The notes under the pieces are model-generated. The model saw nothing but the letters and a program-made list of their open reading frames with translations. It did no database searches and was not told the origin of the DNA. The position numbers and the translations under genes were made by a program. DNA of 12,289 bases, from positions 1 through 12,289 of the forward strand of contig URDW01000059.1 of NCBI GenBank assembly GCA_900546735.1, given 5' to 3'. This document shows, in pieces, positions 1 through 7,091 of this stretch (positions are counted from its first letter, which is position 1; every line of letters starts with the position of its first letter). This stretch comes from an uncultured Oscillospiraceae bacterium. GTDB taxonomy: Bacteria; Bacillota; Clostridia; Oscillospirales; Acutalibacteraceae.

Positions 1-1455
1 GGTGCAGCCGCCGGCGCCGTATTCCGAAATGGCAAGCGGCTTTTTCCGGCTGCGGCGCTGGCTGTCCATAAAGCTGCCGAGCAAACGGCGGCTGGAGCCG
101 TACCAGCCGGGGTAATAGTTCCAGGCATACAGGTCGGACTGCCAGGCGCAGCCCTCCACGATATTCACGGCGTGCGTGACCGGGCGCAGGGCATCCTCCG
201 CCTTGGCGCAGGCGTAAAGCGAGCGCATCAGGGGGCGCATGACCGCGTCGTACTGGCGGTGCACCTCGTTTTCCACGCCCCAGAAGCAGATGGCCGCGTG
301 GTGGCCGTTTTGGCGGATCATTTCGCGCAGCTGGGTGTGCACATTTTCAAAAAATGCGCGGCGCACAGCATCCGGCTTTTCAAAGCTGCCGCTGCCGCCG
401 ATGGAATTCACAAACGGGATCTCGGCCCAGACAACGAGACCGGCCGCGTCGCAAAGGTCATAGAAATATTCAGCCTGCGGATAGTGCGCCAGGCGCACCG
501 CCGTGGCGCCGATGTCGTACAAGATCTGAAAATCCTCATCGTGCTCGCGGCGCGTTAAGGCGTTGCCGAGCCCGTCGCGGTCCTGGTGGCGGCTGACGCC
601 GCGCAGCGGATACGCTTCGCCGTTTAAAAAGAAGCCCTTTTTACGGTCCACCGTGTAAAACCGCAGGCCGGTCTTGACGCAGGCGCTGTCCACACACTGT
701 CCGCCCACATAAAGCGCGGCGCGCACGGTGTAAAGAAACGGGTCTTTGCGCCCGTGCCACAGGTGCGGCTGCGCGACCGTCAGCGTTTCACGAACGGGCA
801 CGGACTGCCCCGACGGCAGGTGCAGCGGCACGGTTTTGGTGCAGATGGCCGTTTCCCCGTCCAGCACCTGCAAAATCAGCCGGGCATCCACATCGGCGCC
901 GCTTGCGTTGTGCGGCAGCAGCGAAAGCTGCACCTCGCCGCTTTGCCGGCTGACCGCCCCGGGCAGCACCTGCAGCGCCCGGCGGCCGAGCGGCAGAAAC
1001 GCCAGGTGCACCGGCGGTTTAAAATAAAGGTGCACATCGCGATAAATGCCGCCGTAAAACGTAAAATCCGCATCGAGCGGCGCCACATCCTGAAACGGAG
1101 AATTGTCGGCATAAACGGCCAATGCGTTATCCCCTTCGTGCAGGAACGGCGCAATGTTCAGCCAAAACGCCGTGTAGCCGCCGCGGTGCTGCCCGGCCAA
1201 ATGGCCGTTTACAAACACCTCGGCCACGGCGTTTACGCCCTCAAACAGCAGGTAGGCCGGCCCGGCGGCATCCGCCGGGCGCACCGTTAAAGTGCGCGTA
1301 TAGCAAAACCGGCCGCGCCGGTAGGCGCCGTCCGGCCGGCCGGGCACCGGGTCTTTTCCGGCGGTCTGCCCGTCCGCGGCGTTCCAGGTGTGCCCCAGCG
1401 TGACCGGCACACGCTGTGCGTCTATTTCAAAAAACCAGTTGTCGTTCAAAAGCAT
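1..1455 (-). CDS. Glycoside hydrolase family 2 enzyme (beta-galactosidase/beta-glucuronidase type), 3' part cut by window edge
   Basis: An open frame of 485 codons runs from ATG at 1455 to position 1 without a stop, so the C-terminus lies outside the window. Residues about 20-130 resemble the GH2 sugar-binding domain (LLFEGVNAVAEVFVNG, HRGGYTAFWLNI). The middle resembles the immunoglobulin-like domain, ending in PHLWHGRKDPFLYTV. The TIM-barrel half has the typical FFLNGEAYPLRGVSRHQDR and VRLAHYP segments. The expected acid/base is Glu397 in FWGVENE and the nucleophile is Glu478 in ISEYGAG, so both catalytic residues are present. No signal peptide is seen, suggesting a cytoplasmic enzyme acting on imported or short glycosides. 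The Asn-x-Lys motif that marks beta-glucuronidases would lie beyond the cut, so the substrate cannot be decided. An AGGAGG seven bases upstream fixes the start. The gene is divergent from the metal operon. Confidence 0.93.
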   Translation of the reverse strand, partial: MLLNDNWFFEIDAQRVPVTLGHTWNAADGQTAGKDPVPGRPDGAYRRGRFCYTRTLTVRPADAAGPAYLLFEGVNAVAEVFVNGHLAGQHRGGYTAFWLNIAPFLHEGDNALAVYADNSPFQDVAPLDADFTFYGGIYRDVHLYFKPPVHLAFLPLGRRALQVLPGAVSRQSGEVQLSLLPHNASGADVDARLILQVLDGETAICTKTVPLHLPSGQSVPVRETLTVAQPHLWHGRKDPFLYTVRAALYVGGQCVDSACVKTGLRFYTVDRKKGFFLNGEAYPLRGVSRHQDRDGLGNALTRREHDEDFQILYDIGATAVRLAHYPQAEYFYDLCDAAGLVVWAEIPFVNSIGGSGSFEKPDAVRRAFFENVHTQLREMIRQNGHHAAICFWGVENEVHRQYDAVMRPLMRSLYACAKAEDALRPVTHAVNIVEGCAWQSDLYAWNYYPGWYGSSRRLLGSFMDSQRRSRKKPLAISEYGAGGCT

Positions 1456-1462
1456 GGGGAAC

Positions 1463-1468
1463 CCTCCT
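1463..1468 (-). promoter_or_regulatory. Ribosome binding site of the GH2 gene
   Basis: AGGAGG on the minus strand, seven bases before the ATG at 1455. It fixes the start of a gene that is incomplete in the window. Confidence 0.85.
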
Positions 1469-1482
1469 TTTAGGCTACCTTC

Positions 1483-1511
1483 AGTATATAAAAGACGGCG
1501 CTTGAAATCAA
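1483..1511 (-). promoter_or_regulatory. Sigma-A type promoter of the GH2 gene
   Basis: The minus strand carries TTGATT (1511-1506), a 17-base spacer and TATACT (1488-1483). The start point would be near 1477, giving a leader of only about 20 bases. A small dyad, CTTGA-AA-TCAAG (1501-1512), overlaps the -35 box and could be an operator; that is inference. Confidence 0.75.
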
Positions 1512-1613
1512 GCCAAAATGCCGGGCGCGCAGGCGGCTGCGCAGGCAAAAGTTCCGCGCCCGAAACTTTTGGGCAAAATACGGCGCGCTTTTGCGCAAAA
1601 CAGGAATTTCCGG

Positions 1614-1642
1614 TTGACAAGCGGGCGGCGCAGGACTATAAT
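1614..1642 (+). promoter_or_regulatory. Consensus sigma-A promoter of the metal-resistance operon
   Basis: TTGACA (1614-1619), a 17-base spacer and TATAAT (1637-1642) match the consensus in all 12 positions. The start point falls at about 1649. A promoter this strong upstream of an ArsR-family gene suggests the operon is held off by its own repressor rather than by weak initiation. Confidence 0.92.
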
Positions 1643-1648
1643 AACGAA

Positions 1649-1662
1649 TGAACAAGTTTTCA
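1649..1662 (+). promoter_or_regulatory. Possible operator for the ArsR/SmtB-family repressor
   Basis: TGAACAAGTTTTCA is an imperfect dyad (TGAA...TTCA, with one further inner pair) at the predicted transcription start. SmtB/CzrA/CadC operators are imperfect dyads with TGAA/TTCA cores at or next to the promoter. The position fits autoregulation, but the symmetry is weak. Confidence 0.45.
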
Positions 1663-1677
1663 AATGTAGGTGATAAA

Positions 1678-1962
1678 ATGCAGAATGATGAAATGATCAT
1701 TGACCTGGCCGATTTGTTCAAGATTTTTTCCGACTCAACAAGGCTGAAGATCCTGATCGCCCTGACCGAGGGCGAAAAATGCGTGACCGACATCGGTGAA
1801 GAGCTGGAGATGAGCGCCACCGCCATTTCGCACCAGCTGCGCATTTTAAAGCAGAGCCACCTGGTAAAGTACCGCCGCGACGGCAAGCAGATCTACTACA
1901 GCCTGGCCGACGACCATGTGGAAAAAATCATCGACTGCGGCATTGACCACATTGAAGAGTAG
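1678..1962 (+). CDS. ArsR/SmtB-family metal-sensing repressor, zinc-type alpha-5 site
   Basis: This is a 94-residue winged-helix repressor that would release its operator when it binds metal. The recognition helix and wing are seen in SATAISHQLRILKQSHLVKYRRDGKQIYYSL (about 46-76). The C-terminal helix holds Asp78, His80, His91 and Glu94, the exact spacing of the SmtB alpha-5 site (Asp104, His106, His117, Glu120), which senses Zn and Co. The alpha-3 region has a lone Cys35 (EKCVTD) instead of the CxC of ArsR/CadC, so arsenic sensing is unlikely. An in-frame ATG at 1648 is rejected because it sits at the predicted transcription start without a ribosome binding site. The ATG at 1678 has AGGTGA at 1668-1673. 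The exporter gene follows after 10 bases, so the two form one operon. Confidence 0.93.
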   Translation: MQNDEMIIDLADLFKIFSDSTRLKILIALTEGEKCVTDIGEELEMSATAISHQLRILKQSHLVKYRRDGKQIYYSLADDHVEKIIDCGIDHIEE

Positions 1963-1966
1963 GAGG
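1961..1966 (+). promoter_or_regulatory. Ribosome binding site that fixes the ATPase start
   Basis: AGGAGG overlaps the last two bases of the repressor stop codon and lies six bases before the ATG at 1973. It shows that the more upstream start at 1916, inside the repressor gene, is not the real one, and it suggests translational coupling. Confidence 0.88.
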
Positions 1967-1972
1967 ACAGGC

Positions 1973-3973
1973 ATGAAAAAAGACGAAAACCACGCCGCGC
2001 ACGAACACGCGCACGAGCACGGAGCGTGCGCCTGCGGCCATGCGCACGAACATGACGGCAGCTGCGGCTGCGGCCATGACCACGGCGGGTGCGGCTGCGG
2101 CCACGACCACGGCCATGTGATGGACAAAAAAGAAAAAACAAAGGTGATCGTTCGGCTGGCGTGCGCGCTGGTGTTCTTTATTTTGGGCTTTGCGGCCGAG
2201 CATGCGCCGGCCTTTTCCCCATTCACCTGGCTGCCGGCCGTTTTCTTCGGCGTGTCGTACCTGATCGTCGGCGTGCCGATCATCATCGACGCCGTCAAAG
2301 GCGTGCTGCACGGCGACGTGTTCAACGAAAACTTTTTAATGACGATCGCCTCCGTCGGTGCATTTGCCATTCAGGAATACTCCGAGGGCTGCGCCGTGAT
2401 GCTGCTGTTCACCCTGGGTGAATTTTTGCAGGACATTGCGCTGGGCAAGAGCCGCGGCGCCATTCAGTCCATGCTGGAGACGGCGCCGACTGCCGTGACC
2501 GTGGTGCGCGGCGGCGAGGAGATCAGCGTGAAGCCCGAGGACGTGGAGGTGGGCGAAACCATCCTTGTGAAGCCCGGCGAAAAAGTGAACCTGGACGGCG
2601 AGATCATTGAAGGCGCGTGCGAACTGGACATGGCCGCGCTGACCGGGGAAAGCATTCCGGTCTCCGTAACGCTTGGCGACGCCGTGCTTTCGGGCAGCGT
2701 GTGCATCAACGAAACGATCCGCGTGCGCGTGACCAAAAAATATGCCGACGGCACGATTGCCCAGATCCTCGACATGCTGGAGCACGCCCAAGGCAAAAAG
2801 AGCCGCACCGAAAAATTCATCACCAAATTTGCGCGCATCTACACCCCGATCGTCTGCGCCGCCGCGCTGCTGATCATTGTGGTGCCGCCGCTGTTCTTCG
2901 GCGGGGCGTGGAGCGACTGGATCTACAACGGCCTGTCGGCGCTGGTGGCCTCGTGCCCGTGCGCCATCGTGATCTCGGTGCCGCTGGGCTTTTTCGGCGG
3001 GCTCGGCGCCTGCTCCAAGGCCGGCATTCTGGTCAAAGGCTCCAACTACCTGGAGGAGCTGACCAAGTGCAAGACCGGTGTGTTTGACAAGACCGGCACG
3101 ATCACCAGCGGCAAATTCAAATACGTCAGCTGCGAGGGCGACACGCCCGAACGCACGCTTTTGGGCATTATTGCCGCGTGCGAAAAATACTCCACCCACC
3201 CCATTGCCAAATCCATCCGCCTGGCGTTCGGCCAGTACGCCGACCACATGGACGTGAAAGAGGCAAAGGCCTACCCCGGCAAGGGCGTGAGCGCCGTGGT
3301 GGACGGCGTAAAATACTACGCCGGCAACGAAAAGCTGATGCGCGAGCTGGGCGTGAAATTTGAAGAGACGAAGCTGATCGGCACGGCCGTGTACTGCGCG
3401 ACCGAGGACAGATTTGTGGGCGACATCGTGTTTGCCGACATTATTAAAGAGGACAGCAAGGACGCCATCCGCCAGCTTAAAAAGCTGGGCGTGGAAAAAA
3501 CGTATATGCTCACCGGCGACAAAGCGCCGATCGCCGCCGACATTGCCGCCAAAGCCGGCATTGACGAATACTGCGCCAAGCTTTTGCCGGGCGACAAGGT
3601 GGGCAAGGTCAAAGAGATCCAGAAAACCGGCAAGGTCTTTTACACCGGCGACGGCATCAACGACGCACCGGTGCTGGCAAGCGCAGACGTGGGCATCGCG
3701 ATGGGCGCGGCCGGCAGCGACATTGCCATTGAGGCGAGCGACATCGTGATCATGGGCGACTCGCTCACGAAGATCGCCCAGGCCATTAAAATTGCCAAAA
3801 AGACGATGGTCATCAACAAGGAAAACATCATTTTCGCAATTGCCATCAAGGCCGCCATCATCATTCTGGCGGCATTCGGCATCAGCGAAATGTGGGTGGC
3901 CGTGTTCGGCGACGTGGGCGTGTGCCTGCTGGCCGTGGCCAACGCCCTGCGCACGATGATTCAAAGAAAGTAA
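1973..3973 (+). CDS. P1B-2 type Zn2+/Cd2+/Pb2+-exporting ATPase with His/Cys-rich N-terminus (ZntA/CadA-like)
   Basis: This is a 666-residue inner-membrane pump that exports soft divalent metals at the cost of ATP. All P-type landmarks are present: actuator TGES (224-227), the CPC metal site in a membrane helix (328-330, in SCPCAIVISVP), phosphorylated Asp372 in DKTGT, the HP motif (409-410), and GDGIND (559-564). Lys626 and Asp647 near the C-terminus keep the 21-residue spacing of ZntA Lys693 and Asp714, which marks the Zn/Cd/Pb class. No ferredoxin-like HMA domain is present. Residues 1-50 instead carry 13 His and 6 Cys, including three repeats of the form CxCGHxH. The gene follows its zinc-type repressor and ends at a hairpin terminator, so it is probably the last gene of the operon. 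Confidence 0.96.
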   Translation: MKKDENHAAHEHAHEHGACACGHAHEHDGSCGCGHDHGGCGCGHDHGHVMDKKEKTKVIVRLACALVFFILGFAAEHAPAFSPFTWLPAVFFGVSYLIVGVPIIIDAVKGVLHGDVFNENFLMTIASVGAFAIQEYSEGCAVMLLFTLGEFLQDIALGKSRGAIQSMLETAPTAVTVVRGGEEISVKPEDVEVGETILVKPGEKVNLDGEIIEGACELDMAALTGESIPVSVTLGDAVLSGSVCINETIRVRVTKKYADGTIAQILDMLEHAQGKKSRTEKFITKFARIYTPIVCAAALLIIVVPPLFFGGAWSDWIYNGLSALVASCPCAIVISVPLGFFGGLGACSKAGILVKGSNYLEELTKCKTGVFDKTGTITSGKFKYVSCEGDTPERTLLGIIAACEKYSTHPIAKSIRLAFGQYADHMDVKEAKAYPGKGVSAVVDGVKYYAGNEKLMRELGVKFEETKLIGTAVYCATEDRFVGDIVFADIIKEDSKDAIRQLKKLGVEKTYMLTGDKAPIAADIAAKAGIDEYCAKLLPGDKVGKVKEIQKTGKVFYTGDGINDAPVLASADVGIAMGAAGSDIAIEASDIVIMGDSLTKIAQAIKIAKKTMVINKENIIFAIAIKAAIIILAAFGISEMWVAVFGDVGVCLLAVANALRTMIQRK

Positions 3974-4020
3974 AACATGAACACCCGGCCGCCCACGCCG
4001 CATGCTTTGCACACACATAA

Positions 4021-4048
4021 AGGCGCTTCCGTTTGGAAGCGCCTTTTT
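4021..4048 (+). terminator. Rho-independent terminator between convergent operons
   Basis: A 10-base perfect stem AGGCGCTTCC/GGAAGCGCCT with loop GTTT is followed by TTTTT. It ends the metal operon. Read on the minus strand the same stem is followed by TTTATG, so it may also stop the amino-acid transporter operon arriving from the right, whose last gene ends at 4078. Confidence 0.92.
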
Positions 4049-4077
4049 GCTTTTATTTCTGTTATTTTATATCCGCC

Positions 4078-4890
4078 TTATTTCAGCGATTTGCTGAGGA
4101 ATGCCTTCAGGGCGTCGCTTTTCGGGTTGCCGAAAACTTCTTCCGGCGTGCCGGATTCGGCGATCACGCCGCCGGCCATGAAAATGACCTTGTCGGCCAC
4201 GTTGCGGGCAAATTCCATTTCATGCGTGACGACGATCATGGTGCTGCTGCCGGTTTTGAGGCTGCGGATGACGTTTAAGACCTCGCCGGTCAGCTCCGGG
4301 TCGAGCGCCGAAGTCGGCTCGTCAAAGCACAGAATGTCCGGCGACATCGCGAGCGCACGGGCAATGGCCACGCGCTGCTGCTGGCCGCCCGACAGTTCGC
4401 ACGGGTAAGCGCCGGCCTTTTCAGACAGGCCGACCTTGGCAAGCAGCTGGCCGGCCGTTTCCTGGATTTCTTTTTCGGCGTTTGCCTTCAGTGCATGCGC
4501 CGCCGCGCGCCCCTTTTCCTTTTTGCAGGCGCGCACGCGCTCCTTCAGCGCCAGGCGCGGCGCGAGCGTAAGGTTGTGTTCCACCGTGTACTGCGGGAAC
4601 AGATTGAACTGCTGGAACACCAGCCCGAAGTGCAGGCGGTTTTTGCGGATCTCGCGCTCGGATAGCGACCTTGCATCGGCCGTGTCGAGCAGGGTCTGCC
4701 CGGCGACGGTGATTTTGCCCTTATCGGGCGTTTCCAGAAAATTCAGGCAGCGCAGCAGCGTGGTTTTGCCGCTGCCGGACGCGCCGATGATGACCAGCAC
4801 ATCGCCCTGCTCCAGCGAGAAGCTGATGCCCTTTAACACCTCTTCCCCGCCGAAGCGCTTGTGAATGTCGGTAACTTCCAAAATAGCCAT
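4078..4890 (-). CDS. Polar amino-acid ABC transporter ATPase (GlnQ/HisP type)
   Basis: This is the cytoplasmic ATP-hydrolysing subunit of an amino-acid importer, 270 residues. Landmarks in order are Walker A GASGSGKT (36-43), the Q-loop in FQQFNLF (92-98), signature LSGGQQQR (166-173), Walker [13 protein letters not shown] (186-197) and the switch His223 in VTHEM. Family members are usually about 240-250 residues. The extra length is a basic, Ala/Lys-rich stretch at about 116-143, between the Q-loop and the signature. The gene starts four bases after the permease stop, and its ribosome binding site (AGGAG, 4899-4903) lies inside the permease gene, pointing to translational coupling. It is the last gene of the operon. 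Confidence 0.95.
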   Translation of the reverse strand: MAILEVTDIHKRFGGEEVLKGISFSLEQGDVLVIIGASGSGKTTLLRCLNFLETPDKGKITVAGQTLLDTADARSLSEREIRKNRLHFGLVFQQFNLFPQYTVEHNLTLAPRLALKERVRACKKEKGRAAAHALKANAEKEIQETAGQLLAKVGLSEKAGAYPCELSGGQQQRVAIARALAMSPDILCFDEPTSALDPELTGEVLNVIRSLKTGSSTMIVVTHEMEFARNVADKVIFMAGGVIAESGTPEEVFGNPKSDALKAFLSKSLK

Positions 4891-4894
4891 ATGC

Positions 4895-5596
4895 TCAGCT
4901 CCTGTAATAGCTCAGTTTCTTTTCGGCACGGTTGAACAGGATCGTCAAAAGGCCGTTGAACGCCAGGTAGAACACGCCGGTGTAGAACAGCGGCCAGATC
5001 AGACCCTCCAGCTTGATGTAATTCTGACCGGCCCAGATGATCTCATACACGGCGATGATGCGGGCAAGCGAAGTGTCCTTGACCAGGGTGATGATCTCGT
5101 TGCTCATGGGGGCAAGGATGCGCTTGATGACCTGCATCAGCACCACGCGGAAGAAAATCTGCGTTTTGGTCATGCCAAGCACCTGCCCGGCCTCGTACTG
5201 CCCGGCCGGGATGCCCTCGATGCCGCCGCGGTAGATTTCGGAAAAATAGCAGGCGTAATTGATGACAAATGCGATCAAAACGGCCACAAAGCGGTCGAAC
5301 ACCGACCAGGAGGCCAGCCAGGTGACCAGCGCATTGGGGTTTTCAATCCCCTGCGCCCAGGTGCCGACCAGGCCGGGGCCGTAGTAGATGACGATCATCT
5401 GCAGCATCAGCGGCGTGCCGCGGATGATCCACACAAACGTTTTCATCAGCCACTTGAGCGGCTTGAACCTGCTCATGGAGCCGAAGCTGAAAAGCAGCCC
5501 CAGCGGCAGGGCAAACACCAAAGTCAGCGCAAACAGCTCGAGCGTAACACCGAAGCCCTCCAGCAGGTCGCGCGTGACTTGTAGAAACAGATCCAT
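4895..5596 (-). CDS. Polar amino-acid ABC transporter permease (HisM/GlnP family)
   Basis: This is a 233-residue integral membrane subunit of an amino-acid importer. About five hydrophobic segments are visible. RGTPLMLQ (59-66) is the conserved segment of the histidine/glutamate/glutamine permease family. The EAA loop that contacts the ATPase is [18 protein letters not shown] (135-152). Only one permease gene is present, so the membrane part is probably a homodimer. The start ATG at 5596 is preceded by GAGG about ten bases upstream. The gene lies after the binding protein, with a hairpin-rich gap of 153 bases, and before the ATPase with a 4-base gap. Confidence 0.95.
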   Translation of the reverse strand: MDLFLQVTRDLLEGFGVTLELFALTLVFALPLGLLFSFGSMSRFKPLKWLMKTFVWIIRGTPLMLQMIVIYYGPGLVGTWAQGIENPNALVTWLASWSVFDRFVAVLIAFVINYACYFSEIYRGGIEGIPAGQYEAGQVLGMTKTQIFFRVVLMQVIKRILAPMSNEIITLVKDTSLARIIAVYEIIWAGQNYIKLEGLIWPLFYTGVFYLAFNGLLTILFNRAEKKLSYYRS

Positions 5597-5633
5597 TTAC
5601 ATAACCTCTTTCACCGCAGAAATGGAAGCGCCC

Positions 5634-5675
5634 GCCCGTGCGCCGCGGTGCACGGGCTGTGCCCGGCAAACGGGC
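5634..5675 (-). repeat. Two GC-rich hairpins upstream of the permease
   Basis: GCCCGTGC/GCACGGGC (5634-5641 and 5650-5657, eight perfect pairs, 8-base loop) lies next to GCCCG/CGGGC (5661-5665 and 5671-5675). Together with the larger stem at 5687-5726, three hairpins fill most of the gap between the binding-protein and permease genes. They may slow 3'-5' decay or limit read-through; this is inference. Confidence 0.6.
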
Positions 5676-5686
5676 AATAAGCGCCG

Positions 5687-5726
5687 AAAACGCAAGCGCC
5701 CTCCTGCGGGAAAGCACTTGCGTTTT
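5687..5726 (-). terminator. Stem-loop after the binding-protein gene, probable partial terminator
   Basis: Arms 5687-5699 and 5714-5726 form a 13-pair stem around a 14-base loop. On the minus strand, which is the sense of the operon, the single non-Watson-Crick position becomes a G-U wobble, so the structure is intact in the RNA. The 3' arm ends in four U residues. A leaky terminator or stabilising hairpin here would give more binding protein than membrane subunits, as is known for many importer operons. Confidence 0.7.
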
Positions 5727-5749
5727 AAATTTGTATTCAGTCAAACAAA

Positions 5750-6592
5750 TCAGGCAGCGTCCTTGATGAGCGTAAGGCTGTATTTTTCGGCCAGATCGTC
5801 AAGCGTGCCGTCCTGCATCATTTCGGCCATGATCTCGTTGACTTTTTCGACCATATCCGAGCCCTTGCGGAAAGCGATGCCGTACTCTTCTTCGTTCAGT
5901 TCCACCTTGTAGCCAAGATCGGCGTAGCTGGTGCCCTCGCCGGTCATGTTGTTGGCCATGGTCAGGTCGATGACGCAGGCGTCGGACGCACCGGACTGCA
6001 CCTCCATCAGGCAGTCGGACTGCGCAGCGAGTGCCGTGTAGGCAATGCCGGCATCGTCAAGCACACCGGCGCCGGCCGAACCGGCTTCCGCCGCAAAGCT
6101 CAGGTCGCTCATTTCGTCGAGCGAGTTATAATTGTTTACAACGTCATTGTTCATTACAACGACCTGGGCATTTTTGACATAGGCATTGGTCACGTCAGCG
6201 CCCTTTTTGATTCGGTCAGTGATGGTCATGCCGTTCCACAGACAGTCGACCGATTTGGACTGCAGTTCCGACAGGTTATTGTCCCAGTCGATCACGACAA
6301 ATTCGGCTTTTACGCCGAGTTTTTCGGCCACGGCCTGGGCAAACTCGGTGTCAAAACCGGTCCAGGTGCCGTCCTCATTCTGGTAGTTCATCGGCTCAAA
6401 CTTGGTGACTGCAACGACCAGCGTGCCCTTGTCCTGAATATAGGCAAGGTCAGAGTTGTTGTTCGCCGAATCGGAAGCGTTTGTGTCGTCGCCGCTGCCG
6501 GCGTCAGACGAAGAGCAGCCGGCAAACGCCGCGCCGACGCTGCAAAGCAGCACCGCAGCCAGAAGCAGGCTTAAAATTCTTTTCAGTTTCAT
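5750..6592 (-). CDS. Polar amino-acid ABC transporter substrate-binding lipoprotein
   Basis: This is an extracellular solute receptor of the importer, 280 residues. A signal peptide (MKLKRILSLLLAAVLL) ends in lipobox FAGC, with Cys26 as the lipidated residue. A Ser/Asp/Asn-rich linker runs to about residue 48. The mature domain is the periplasmic-binding fold of family 3: GTLVVAVTKFEPMNY, GFDTEFAQAVAEKLG, and Arg127 in ITDRIKKG, expected to bind the ligand carboxylate. Asp209 in CVIDLTMAN is expected to bind the alpha-amino group. The ligand, a polar or sulfur-containing amino acid, cannot be named from sequence. The ATG at 6592 has AAAGGAG eight bases upstream. A TTG in frame at 6613 would place this ribosome binding site inside the gene and is rejected. 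It is the first gene of the operon. Confidence 0.95.
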   Translation of the reverse strand: MKLKRILSLLLAAVLLCSVGAAFAGCSSSDAGSGDDTNASDSANNNSDLAYIQDKGTLVVAVTKFEPMNYQNEDGTWTGFDTEFAQAVAEKLGVKAEFVVIDWDNNLSELQSKSVDCLWNGMTITDRIKKGADVTNAYVKNAQVVVMNNDVVNNYNSLDEMSDLSFAAEAGSAGAGVLDDAGIAYTALAAQSDCLMEVQSGASDACVIDLTMANNMTGEGTSYADLGYKVELNEEEYGIAFRKGSDMVEKVNEIMAEMMQDGTLDDLAEKYSLTLIKDAA

Positions 6593-6678
6593 AACGATCG
6601 CTCCTTTGATCAAACTTTGGGCAGTTGGCAGGATTTTACCGCGCTGCCGCTTTACTACGCTAAAAACTCTACGGCGAC

Positions 6679-6707
6679 ATTATAGCATAAAGCTGCCCGC
6701 GCGTCAA
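6679..6707 (-). promoter_or_regulatory. Sigma-A promoter of the amino-acid ABC operon
   Basis: The minus strand carries TTGACG (6707-6702), a 17-base spacer and TATAAT (6684-6679). Transcription would start near 6672, giving a leader of about 80 bases in which I see no riboswitch or T-box. The left border of the first repeat element (6709) lies one base beyond the -35 box. Confidence 0.88.
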
Positions 6708-6708
6708 G

Positions 6709-6838
6709 CTCGTCAGCGCAAGTTCCATATCATTCGCGATGCCTTTTGTTTTATCCTTTAGCAAAAGGCATCTCTCATTCATTCCACTGCGCTTCCTCTC
6801 CCCAAACCGTTTTTCTACGAAAACGGTTCGGGGGCCCC
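6709..6838 (+). repeat. Two-hairpin element, copy 1
   Basis: The leader begins CTCGTCAG at 6709. Hairpin a is GATGCCTTTTG/CAAAAGGCATC (6738-6748 and 6762-6772, 13-base loop). The spacer is 6773-6799. Hairpin b is 6800-6813 with 6820-6833, 14 positions with one A-C mismatch that becomes G-U on the opposite strand. GGGGGCCCC closes the unit at 6838. Confidence 0.9.
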
Positions 6839-6840
6839 GG

Positions 6841-6965
6841 TTTGCAAGTTCCATATCATTCGCGGCAACTTTTCTTTTATCCCTTTTGAAAAGTTGCCTC
6901 TCATTCACTCCACTGTTCTTCCTCTCCCCAAAATGTTTTGCGATGCAAAACATTTTGGGGGCCCC
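6841..6965 (+). repeat. Two-hairpin element, copy 2
   Basis: This copy follows copy 1 directly and lacks the CTCGTCAG start. Hairpin a is GGCAACTTTTC/GAAAAGTTGCC (6864-6874 and 6888-6898, 13-base loop). The spacer is 6899-6925. Hairpin b is a 16-pair perfect stem (6926-6941 with 6945-6960) with a 3-base loop. It ends GGGGGCCCC. Confidence 0.9.
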
Positions 6966-7091
6966 GTTATATATTCTTTGCAGCGCAGAGAAGAGAGAAA
7001 AGTGAAGAGGGAAGAGAAAAGGTTGGTGGATTTTAACAGGCGAGCAATGCTCGCCCGTGTTTTGCTGCCAATGATCCTGTCGCCCCTCATC

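Noticed and set aside
1648..1677. Upstream ATG for the ArsR-family gene
   Set aside because: It lies six bases after the -10 box, at the transcription start, and lacks a ribosome binding site; the ATG at 1678 has AGGTGA.
1781..1800. Arsenic sensing by the repressor
   Set aside because: The alpha-3 position reads EKCVTD with one Cys, not the CxC pair of ArsR, and no arsenate reductase or arsenite pump gene is nearby.
2336..4018. 560-codon open frame on minus, opposite the metal ATPase
   Set aside because: It is antisense to a gene with every P-type ATPase motif, has no recognisable domain, and is rich in His, Ala and Gly as expected of a shadow frame.
6593..6613. TTG start for the binding lipoprotein
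   Set aside because: It would place the AAAGGAG ribosome binding site inside the coding region and add residues before a normal signal peptide.
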